A program made the position numbers and the translations under genes. A DNA stretch of 20,275 nucleotides, taken from Bacillota bacterium (GTDB taxonomy: Bacteria > Bacillota > Clostridia > Lachnospirales > Lachnospiraceae). The notes under the pieces are model-generated. The model was not told the origin of the DNA. It did no database searches and saw only the letters and a program-made list of their open reading frames with translations. This document shows positions 14,880-20,275 of this stretch, piece after piece; positions within the stretch are counted from its first letter, which is position 1, and each line of letters begins with the position of its first letter. Location: positions 1 through 20,275 of the forward strand of contig JAEZZO010000034.1 of assembly GCA_023418475.1 (NCBI GenBank), in the 5' to 3' direction.

Positions 14880-14998
14880 AAAAATGGAAGCAGAATTTGC
14901 TTCGAGCTATAGGAAGTATTCCCTTTCATAACTTCACGCAAATCCGTATGATAAATGCCGGGACGCAGTAGATATATGGTAATTCTACTCCAGTTTCC
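14880..14998 (-). pseudogene. Possible remnant of an NmrA/SDR-like oxidoreductase
   Basis: On the reverse strand two frames together read like the C-terminal half of an NAD(P)-binding reductase: KETGVELPYIY in one frame, then LLRPGIYHTDLREVMKG in the next, ending at a TAA near 14880. The TGVxxxxxLRPG pattern occurs in NmrA-type proteins. A start, a full frame and neighbours are absent, and the match is short, so it may be chance. The rest of 14788-15075 holds the promoter at 14999-15026 and nothing else I can support. Confidence 0.2.
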
Positions 14999-15026
14999 TT
15001 GACTTCACAATTTCATAAGGTATAAT
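14999..15026 (+). promoter_or_regulatory. Promoter of the DUF3298 protein gene
   Basis: TTGACT (14999-15004), a 16-bp spacer and a perfect TATAAT (15021-15026), about 50 nt before the start codon at 15076. Confidence 0.75.
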
Positions 15027-15075
15027 AAAAGCATATCAGCAGTAAAATTTATACCATCACAAAAGGAGTTTTTTT

Positions 15076-15831
15076 ATGTACAAATTAAAAATGCAAAGCA
15101 AGATAGATCGAATTGTATTTCTTATTATGGTCTTTCTAATGATCTTCTTCCTGTCCGGCTTGGTAAAAGCGAACGCACAAGCCGCAACCGCAGTTAAGTA
15201 CAAAATGCAGAAGGAGGAAATCACTTATAAGGATGGTGCAAAAGTAAGAGGAATTATTTCCTTTCAGTATCCCGAATTGGAAGGGGATTCGGATCAGATA
15301 TCAGAAATTAATCAGGTATTAAAGGATGCTTTGAATACATATATGGCAAGTGAAGGTGTAGAAAATATAAAGTCTTCTACCTTATTCGCTATAAAAAACA
15401 AAATGTTTAGCAAGGATGTACCGCAATATTATTGGAAGACAGATTGTAAAGTAACCTATAATAAAAATAATATCATAAGCATGCATATGAAGGAAATGTG
15501 GTACGCCGGCGGGGTCTATAACCAGACTGATTATGGCTATACCTTCAATATAGAAACCGGTAAAGCCTTAACTGCGGCAGATTCAATCAGCGGCACCTCT
15601 AAGCAAATGAAAAGCAAGATATTAAAAGGAGGCAAACCTTATTTCAAGAATAAGTATAAGGAAGACTTTGACTATACCTGGCAACTGATTTCTGATTATA
15701 TTAAATCCTCCGATGTAAAAAAGTTAAAATTTTATTTAGTTCCGGGAAAAGCTCGCATATGCTTCGGAAGCTATGATTTACGTCTTGGAACAGATTATAG
15801 CGTATTTTCGGTACCGGGTATCTATAAATAA
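15076..15831 (+). CDS. Secreted DUF4163/DUF3298 (RsiV/PdaC-like) protein
   Basis: A 251-residue exported protein. Positively charged residues, then a hydrophobic core (14-30) and ANAQAATA give a signal peptide likely cut near residue 34-36; without cleavage it would be a membrane anchor. The mature part resembles DUF4163 (about 45-140; a strand with YPELEGDSDQISEINQVLKD is typical) followed by DUF3298 (about 155-245; YGYTFNIETGKALTAADSI, then FYLVPGKARICFGSYDL). These domains occur in the anti-sigma factor RsiV and in the deacetylase PdaC, where they sense or bind cell-wall material or lysozyme. Here no sigma factor or enzymatic domain is attached, so the role is unknown. It has its own promoter, AAAGGAG ribosome binding site and terminator. 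Confidence 0.75.
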   Translation: MYKLKMQSKIDRIVFLIMVFLMIFFLSGLVKANAQAATAVKYKMQKEEITYKDGAKVRGIISFQYPELEGDSDQISEINQVLKDALNTYMASEGVENIKSSTLFAIKNKMFSKDVPQYYWKTDCKVTYNKNNIISMHMKEMWYAGGVYNQTDYGYTFNIETGKALTAADSISGTSKQMKSKILKGGKPYFKNKYKEDFDYTWQLISDYIKSSDVKKLKFYLVPGKARICFGSYDLRLGTDYSVFSVPGIYK

Positions 15832-15921
15832 CTACCTTCAATATAGTTGTTCCTCTTATAATTATTCTTAATTATTTTATCTATCTGTTTTATTAATAGA
15901 TATCCATCCCATTGTTCTTCT

Positions 15922-15970
15922 ATTCTCCGACAGCTTACAAGATCTATGCTTTCGGAGAATTTTATTATTG
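15922..15970 (+). terminator. Rho-independent terminator after DUF3298 gene
   Basis: A perfect 9-bp stem (ATTCTCCGA 15922-15930, TCGGAGAAT 15952-15960), extended by AGC/GCT inside, is followed by TTTTATTATT. Confidence 0.7.
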
Positions 15971-16119
15971 TAAATATGAAGAACATTCATATCAAGCTTC
16001 TCTTGATATTGTCTACTCTATTGAATTATGTCACTATAATATTATCGTGTTAAATATGGGATTAAATCACCCATAGATTGGATGAATAAATAAGAGCACC
16101 CGATAAAACATCTATTAAT

Positions 16120-16629
16120 TTGACAGGAGATGCGAATACGAATATAACGATCAGACAATTTACCGAAAAAGACATAAATGAAATGATAAACATCTGGAAT
16201 CAGGTAGTTGAAGAAGGGGTAGCCTTTCCGCAGATGGACTACCTTGACACAAATTCAGGGACCGTCTTTTTCGGACAACAGACCTATACTGCAGTGGCTG
16301 AAGATACTGATACTTCTAAAATATATGGCTTGTATATACTACACCCTAATAATATCGGAAGATGCGTTCATATCTGCAATGCCAGCTATGCGGTAGCTTT
16401 TGACTGCCGGGGACTTCATATCGGAGAAAGGCTTGTTAAGGACTGCCTTGGGCAAGGGCTAAAATACGGTTTTCGTATCTTACAGTTTAACGCAGTCGTT
16501 GCAAGCGATATTCACGCCAGGCACTTATATGAACGTCTTGGGTTTCAACCGCTAGGTATTATCCCTGGAGGGTTTTTGATGAAGGATGGCTCATATGAGG
16601 ATATTTGTCTCTACTATTATTCTTTATAA
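16120..16629 (+). CDS. GNAT family N-acetyltransferase (PAT-like)
   Basis: A 169-residue GNAT enzyme of the group annotated as phosphinothricin- or azetidine-carboxylate-acetyltransferase-like. The N-terminus ITIRQFTEKDINEMINIWNQ is typical of the family. Motif A is YAVAFDCRGLHIGERLV, with CRGLHIG as acetyl-CoA loop. The C-terminal NAVVASDIHARHLYERLGF with GIIPGGF is characteristic of this group, and the ending EDICLYYY is also usual. The start is uncertain: TTG at 16120 lacks a good ribosome binding site, and an in-frame TAA at 16087 bars longer versions. Poor translation signals may mean low expression or a lost start. No terminator is seen after it. Confidence 0.75.
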   Translation: MTGDANTNITIRQFTEKDINEMINIWNQVVEEGVAFPQMDYLDTNSGTVFFGQQTYTAVAEDTDTSKIYGLYILHPNNIGRCVHICNASYAVAFDCRGLHIGERLVKDCLGQGLKYGFRILQFNAVVASDIHARHLYERLGFQPLGIIPGGFLMKDGSYEDICLYYYSL

Positions 16630-16653
16630 CACAACTATTTTCAATACATATCA

Positions 16654-16729
16654 GGTTGACTTATATTCTCATTAAGTTATACCATTTTCGATTTAGAGCT
16701 TTGATTTGATAACATTCACTAAGTCAACC
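16654..16729. repeat. 10-bp inverted repeat between GNAT and lrgA
   Basis: GGTTGACTTA (16654-16663) and TAAGTCAACC (16720-16729) are perfect complements 56 nt apart. The stretch 16630-16885 holds no gene. The repeat could be two sites for a looping regulator or a long hairpin. Confidence 0.45.
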
Positions 16730-16810
16730 ACACTTCTTTTCTTAGGAACTGCGCTCTTGCTTTACTATAAAATAAAAATAGCATACACAGTAGAAAATTT
16801 TTAACCTTTG

Positions 16811-16819
16811 TGTTAGAAT
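16811..16819 (+). promoter_or_regulatory. Candidate extended -10 promoter of lrgAB
   Basis: TG-n-TAGAAT (TG at 16811-16812, -10 at 16814-16819) fits an extended -10 promoter about 67 nt before the lrgA start. No convincing -35 is present. Confidence 0.4.
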
Positions 16820-16885
16820 AGTGAGAAAATCTGCATTTGATGAACGAGCCCGATGCTGTACTTACAATACAAAGGAGGATTTTCT

Positions 16886-17239
16886 ATGAAATATATGAAA
16901 CAATTTGGAATTATTTTAATAGTTACATTTCTCGGAGAAATGTTGAAATTATTGATTCCACTTCCAATACCGGCAAGCATTTATGGTCTGCTGCTTATGC
17001 TTGCTGCATTAAAAACTAATATAATACCCTTGCATCGTGTCAAAGAGGCCGGAAGATTTCTGATCGAAATCATGCCAATGATGTTTATACCGGCAGCTGT
17101 TGGACTTCTTGATACTTGGGATAGCCTTAAAAGTATCTGTATACCGGTTCTTATCATCACATTTATATCGACTGTTGCTGTAATGGCGGTCGTTGGAAGA
17201 GTGACACAATTTGTTATACAGTTAGAAAAGAGGAAATAA
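16886..17239 (+). CDS. lrgA: LrgA/CidA family holin-like membrane protein
   Basis: A 117-residue protein with four predicted membrane helices. The family hallmark PLPIPASIYGLLLMLAAL is at residues 28-45, and PMMFIPAAVGLLD lies before the third loop. CidA/LrgA proteins resemble phage holins and, with LrgB/CidB, influence murein hydrolase activity and cell death; in several Gram-positive bacteria LrgAB is linked to pyruvate uptake. The ATG at 16886 follows AAAGGAGG with 7-8 nt spacing, which excludes the longer in-frame start at 16853. The lrgB gene follows 109 nt downstream, in the usual order and without a terminator between. No LytSR two-component genes are in the window. Confidence 0.85.
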   Translation: MKYMKQFGIILIVTFLGEMLKLLIPLPIPASIYGLLLMLAALKTNIIPLHRVKEAGRFLIEIMPMMFIPAAVGLLDTWDSLKSICIPVLIITFISTVAVMAVVGRVTQFVIQLEKRK

Positions 17240-17348
17240 GAGAAACTAAGTAACTTGCTACTTAATTGGATATAAACGCTTTATGAATCGAAATAAATCT
17301 ATGTCTTATATCGAATAAAATCTGCCAGTGACAGAATGAGAGGACACA

Positions 17349-18041
17349 ATGAAAGAGCTTATATGTAATTCCACATTTTTTGGAGTAATGATCAGTATGT
17401 TGACTTATGAATTCGGTTTATTTTTAAAAAGAAAATATAAACTGGCTTTTTTCAATCCACTATTAATTTCAATTATATCTGTTATGATTATCCTTCTTTC
17501 TCTCCATATTGATTATAAAACCTATAATGAAGGAGCCAAATACCTGAGTTACCTTCTGACGCCCGCTACAGTCTGTCTTGCGATTCCTTTATATGAGCAA
17601 TTGGAATTATTAAAGAAAAATATAAAAGCAATCTTTGCAGGACTATTATCCGGCGTTTTAACCAGTCTGTCCTGCATTCTGGCATTATCCTTGCTATTTC
17701 ATTTCAATCACAAAGAATATGTTACTCTCCTGCCCAAATCCATCACTACTGCCATAGGAATGGGTGTCTCCGAGGAATTGGGTGGCATCGTAACCATCAC
17801 GGTTGCTGTCATCATTATAACAGGCGTCCTTGGAAATATAATCGCAGAGACAGTGTGCAAGTTCTTTCGAATAAAGGAACCTATTGCCAAAGGGATCGCA
17901 ATCGGCTCCGCCTCTCATGCAATCGGAACAGCCAAAGCAATGGAAATGGGTGAGGTGGAAGGTGCTATGAGCAGCTTGTCAATTGCAGTAGCTGGTCTAT
18001 TTACAGTCATAGGAGCTTCCTTATTTGCAAATTTTATATAA
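17349..18041 (+). CDS. lrgB: LrgB/CidB family membrane protein
   Basis: A 230-residue multi-helix membrane protein, the standard length of LrgB. Family signatures are LLPKSITTAIGMGVSEELGG (about residues 126-145) and GIAIGSASHAIGTAKAMEMG (about 182-201), followed by GAMSSLSIAVAGLFT. Partner of the LrgA protein encoded upstream; together they are thought to modulate autolysis or move small metabolites such as pyruvate. The ATG at 17349 has GAGAGGA 6-7 nt upstream. It ends about 80 nt before the tRNA promoter, with no strong terminator visible. Confidence 0.88.
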   Translation: MKELICNSTFFGVMISMLTYEFGLFLKRKYKLAFFNPLLISIISVMIILLSLHIDYKTYNEGAKYLSYLLTPATVCLAIPLYEQLELLKKNIKAIFAGLLSGVLTSLSCILALSLLFHFNHKEYVTLLPKSITTAIGMGVSEELGGIVTITVAVIIITGVLGNIIAETVCKFFRIKEPIAKGIAIGSASHAIGTAKAMEMGEVEGAMSSLSIAVAGLFTVIGASLFANFI

Positions 18042-18121
18042 TCATTATAGAGCTCTCCATAGAATACATTACAATGTTTTTATTTATTTTTCAAAATTAA
18101 TTATAATTTGCAATTTTAGTC

Positions 18122-18150
18122 TTGACATATTTAACAATTTATATTATATT
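18122..18150 (+). promoter_or_regulatory. tRNA-Gly promoter
   Basis: A perfect TTGACA (18122-18127), 17-bp spacer and TATATT (18145-18150). The tRNA begins 65 nt after the -10 element. Confidence 0.8.
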
Positions 18151-18215
18151 ACGACATGTGTCAAAAATATCGGTACACATAATGTGGTAATACAAATCGA
18201 CAGATTATCATATTT

Positions 18216-18287
18216 GCGCGAGTGGCTCAGTGGTGGAGTATCGCCTTGCCAAGGCGAGGGTCGCGGGTTCGAATCCCGTCTCGCGCT
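18216..18287 (+). tRNA. tRNA-Gly (GCC)
   Basis: A full cloverleaf can be drawn. Acceptor stem GCGCGAG/CTCGCGC (18216-18222 and 18280-18286), D-stem GCTC/GAGT, anticodon stem TCGCC/GGCGA with loop TTGCCAA and anticodon GCC at 18248-18250, T-stem GCGGG/CCCGT with loop TTCGAAT. The 3' CCA is not encoded. It reads GGC and GGU glycine codons. Its 3' end is the probable integration site of the element to the right, and a copy of that end lies at 777-800. Confidence 0.96.
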
Positions 18288-18300
18288 TAATGAAAAAGGG

Positions 18301-18337
18301 CAGGAAAGCTAGTAAAATCAAGCTTTCCTGTTTTTTT
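18301..18337 (+). terminator. Rho-independent terminator of tRNA-Gly
   Basis: A perfect 10-bp stem (CAGGAAAGCT 18301-18310, AGCTTTCCTG 18321-18330) with a 10-nt loop and seven T residues, 13 nt after the tRNA. Confidence 0.85.
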
Positions 18338-18351
18338 ATTTCTAAAAATAA

Positions 18352-18376
18352 TGTGTGCAGGATGTGTGCAACATCC
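18352..18376. repeat. Paired TGTGTGCA repeats between tRNA and integrase
   Basis: TGTGTGCA occurs at 18352-18359 and 18363-18370, 11 bp apart start to start (one helical turn). The second copy lies within a small inverted repeat GGATG/CATCC (18360-18364, 18372-18376). Such spaced repeats at an element end may be integrase arm-type binding sites, or the hairpin may help end the integrase transcript. Confidence 0.35.
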
Positions 18377-18394
18377 TTTTACGTATGGGGACTG

Positions 18395-19612
18395 CTATAA
18401 TGCCTTGTCCATATAGGCACGATTCTTTTCGATTTCGTTGTAATTGTAGATATAGCCTTTCGTTGTATCGGTATCCTCATGGCCCATATACACACTGATT
18501 TCTTCTAACGGCATGCCCTTTGCATACAACCGACTGGCAAAGGTTCTTCGGATACAATGACTGCTCTTAAACGTTATTCCGGCATCTCTGCAATACTTTT
18601 CCAACCAGTAGTTAAAGCTTCTGCTCGTCATTCTTTCACCGTTAGTCTGAGTAAACAGATATTCACTTTCAGGTGAGAGCTTTTTCACCTCTTCCAGAAT
18701 CTTTTTCGCCTTTTTTGATAAGGGAATGGTCCGATAGCCAGCGGAAATATCATGTTTTACGTATTCCACAACCTTGTAGCCTTTGCGGATATATACTCCG
18801 TCTACTCTTTCCTCATCGACAATCTCCATCTTATGAATATAGACTTCATCATCAAGCATGTCTTCCTTTTTTAGAACAACCAGTTCACCTATCCTTGTTC
18901 CGATTTGGAAATCCATCAAAATCGTATAAGCTTCCATGGTTTCTTGCTGATAGAGAAAATCTTCAAGGACTTCCATTTCTTTTTCGAGATAGAGCCTAGA
19001 ACCATCCTTTTTCTTTTGAATAGAGCGGAACTTTACGTCCGTATGTGTGTTAAGAAGCGGATTTACCGATAGTATCTCCTTATCCATTGCTATCTGATAG
19101 ACAGCATTCAGGATAGTTTTCATGTTGTTAAATTCTTTTCTGGAAAACTTAAATGTGGTAATGGAATCATTCAGAAAATCATTCAGCATTTTGGTTGTTA
19201 TTTTCTTAATAGGAATCGTGACAAACTTATTATCAGCATAATATTTACGCCAATGTTGTTCATCCCGTTTGACAGTCTTAATATCGATAGTACCTTCTAC
19301 AGACTGCTTTCCTCGCTTTTCAACCCACATTTCATATAAATCGCTGATAGTATAATCACTTTTACGGTCATTATAATAATCGTAAAGTTTACTAATCAGT
19401 TCTACATACGATGGTGCGGCTATCTGTTGTCTTTCTTCGTCTTCTTTCCTTACGGTGGTTATGAAGCGTCCATCCTTCCGAGAACTGATGGAATATGGAT
19501 GACGCTCTTTTACATAGTTTTCTTTGGTCATATTTATTTTTATTGCGACTTCTGTTGCATCCAAGATACCACATTCATAAGCTTCCTGCAAGATAGATAA
19601 TGCATCAAGCAT
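18395..19612 (-). CDS. int: Tyrosine-type site-specific integrase
   Basis: A 405-residue tyrosine recombinase that would insert and excise the element lying to the right. The N-terminal part (about 85-185) is a SAM-like core-binding domain (YTISDLYEMWVEKRG, then ILNAVYQIAMD). The catalytic domain shows Arg240 in FQIGTRIGEL, His352-x-x-Arg355 in SSHCIRRTFASRLY, His378 in VYMGHED and Tyr387 in TTKGYIYN, so all key residues are there. I chose the ATG at 19612 because AGGAGGT lies 9 nt upstream on the minus strand; 18 in-frame codons further upstream lack such a site. The gene runs toward the tRNA, ending about 110 nt from its 3' end, the usual place for an integrase that uses a tRNA attachment site. 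Confidence 0.92.
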   Translation of the reverse strand: MLDALSILQEAYECGILDATEVAIKINMTKENYVKERHPYSISSRKDGRFITTVRKEDEERQQIAAPSYVELISKLYDYYNDRKSDYTISDLYEMWVEKRGKQSVEGTIDIKTVKRDEQHWRKYYADNKFVTIPIKKITTKMLNDFLNDSITTFKFSRKEFNNMKTILNAVYQIAMDKEILSVNPLLNTHTDVKFRSIQKKKDGSRLYLEKEMEVLEDFLYQQETMEAYTILMDFQIGTRIGELVVLKKEDMLDDEVYIHKMEIVDEERVDGVYIRKGYKVVEYVKHDISAGYRTIPLSKKAKKILEEVKKLSPESEYLFTQTNGERMTSRSFNYWLEKYCRDAGITFKSSHCIRRTFASRLYAKGMPLEEISVYMGHEDTDTTKGYIYNYNEIEKNRAYMDKAL

Positions 19613-19712
19613 AATAATGTGACCTCCTGTTATTGTTTTTGAAACACTTTTTGTTTTATGTTTCATAGAACAATATGACAGGTGATTTTAAAAACGAAGC
19701 TTTTTTCTGAAA

Positions 19713-19737
19713 TATGCCCGCATATCCTGCGGGCATA
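19713..19737 (-). terminator. Hairpin after the partial recombinase gene
   Basis: A perfect 9-bp stem (TATGCCCGC 19713-19721, GCGGGCATA 19729-19737) lies 4 nt past the recombinase stop on the minus strand. The following T-run is weak (ATATTTC), so it may be a modest terminator separating the two recombinase genes. Confidence 0.5.
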
Positions 19738-19741
19738 AGAG

Positions 19742-20275
19742 TTAGCGTAAATAATGTTCTGCAATGATATTAATTCGGTTATGACCAAGGCACCTGCTGG
19801 CGATTAGCATAGCACGCTTATCATAGCAGACTCCTTTCAGGTCGCTCCTACAATAATAGCGTTCGTTCTTTGGTATATTATCTTTTGGTCTAGCAAAGGT
19901 GCTGTAGATTTCCGTACAATATTCACTACGATAAGAGTGAACATCCATATCCGGCACATATGACCATACTTTACCGTTCCTAGCTTCTTTCATGCGTTTT
20001 ACAATTTCATCAACATTTGAAATGATAGGGGATTCGCGGTATCTGCCACCTTTTGCACCACTGGTAACAGCTATGTAATAAATTCCGTTCTTATGAACTA
20101 ATTGTGTTCCTCTTAGGCATTTCAATTCTTTCTTTCGTAATCCGGTTGCCTTGCAGAATTCTATGAATTCCTTATTCTTTGTTTCAGAGAAATTCTTATC
20201 ACGTTTTGCCGCTTTCCGACTTCTGGTGATACCAGACCTATGACGTACCGCTGTTTTAATAAAATCCTCTGTCGT
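19742..20275 (-). CDS. Second tyrosine recombinase, C-terminal part (partial)
   Basis: The frame is open from the window edge to its stop at 19742, giving at least 177 residues; the true start lies outside. Catalytic features are in order: Arg in ATGLRKKELKCLRG, His-x-x-Arg in DVHSYRSEYCTEIY, then, after an unusually long insert (STFARPKDNIPKNERYYCRS), LGHNRINIIAEHYL with the GH and the Tyr. This is the layout of a group of tyrosine recombinases in Clostridia mobile elements. A TTG at 20125 would be a false start, since the family similarity runs through it. Two recombinases in a row suggest an element that uses both, or one element nested beside another. Confidence 0.75.
   Translation of the reverse strand, partial: TTEDFIKTAVRHRSGITRSRKAAKRDKNFSETKNKEFIEFCKATGLRKKELKCLRGTQLVHKNGIYYIAVTSGAKGGRYRESPIISNVDEIVKRMKEARNGKVWSYVPDMDVHSYRSEYCTEIYSTFARPKDNIPKNERYYCRSDLKGVCYDKRAMLIASRCLGHNRINIIAEHYLR

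Noticed and set aside
14579..14881. 100-residue frame overlapping the end of sngC
   Set aside because: Most of it is the helicase gene in another frame; the tail after 14787 has no recognisable start or family.
777..18291. Reading the whole stretch between the tRNA remnant and the intact tRNA as one integrated island
   Set aside because: In a simple integration the intact tRNA and the copied 3' end flank the element with the copy downstream of the tRNA. Here the copy is upstream, so it more likely ends an element lying to the left.
1..20275. CRISPR array
   Set aside because: No set of regularly spaced direct repeats of 25-40 bp with unique spacers is visible; the only clean tandem repeat is the coding one in sngA.

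Overview
The window looks like the chromosome of a low-GC, Gram-positive anaerobe of the class Clostridia, probably Lachnospiraceae-like. This rests on the AT-rich sequence, strong AGGAGG-type ribosome binding sites, a tRNA-Gly gene without an encoded CCA, and the gene families present (VanZ, LrgA/LrgB, a WYL-domain regulator, ECF sigma/anti-sigma pair, many GNAT enzymes). No species can be named from the sequence alone.

Left part (1-8521) is a patchwork of small accessory units. A GNAT acetyltransferase gene sits behind a short leader ORF whose RNA can form two competing hairpins. It is followed by two terminators that bracket a fragment nearly identical to the 3' end of the tRNA-Gly gene near the right end. 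Next is a three-gene operon: ECF sigma factor, zinc-finger membrane anti-sigma factor, and a membrane serine hydrolase whose beta-lactamase-like domain is interrupted by four membrane segments. A flavin-reductase-like gene and a WYL-type regulator diverge from a shared promoter region holding a good palindrome. Then come an orphan peptide gene with a double-glycine leader, a small inverted-repeat (MITE-like) element, a frameshifted GNAT pseudogene, a VanZ-like membrane protein and a truncated XRE regulator remnant.

Centre (8600-14787) is the main find: a three-gene anti-phage module whose domain set (TerB-N/TerB-C protein, BrxD-type P-loop ATPase, Lhr-like DEVH helicase) matches the defence system named Shango. 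It is preceded by a LexA/CI-type repressor that keeps the Ala-Gly cleavage site and the Ser/Lys dyad. Two matching 17-bp palindromes, 31 bp centre to centre, lie upstream of that repressor. This suggests a defence module that could be de-repressed by DNA damage. The TerB protein carries three near-perfect 48-bp tandem repeats in its inter-domain linker. The system itself is described in the literature; the repressor, the paired operators and the repeat linker are the less expected parts.

Right part (14788-20275): a decayed reverse-strand remnant, a secreted DUF4163/DUF3298 (RsiV/PdaC-like) protein, another GNAT enzyme, an lrgA-lrgB (CidA/CidB-like) pair, then a promoter, tRNA-Gly(GCC) and a terminator. 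Immediately beyond the tRNA, on the opposite strand, lie a full-length tyrosine integrase and a second, partial tyrosine recombinase. They mark the left end of an integrated element that continues past the window.
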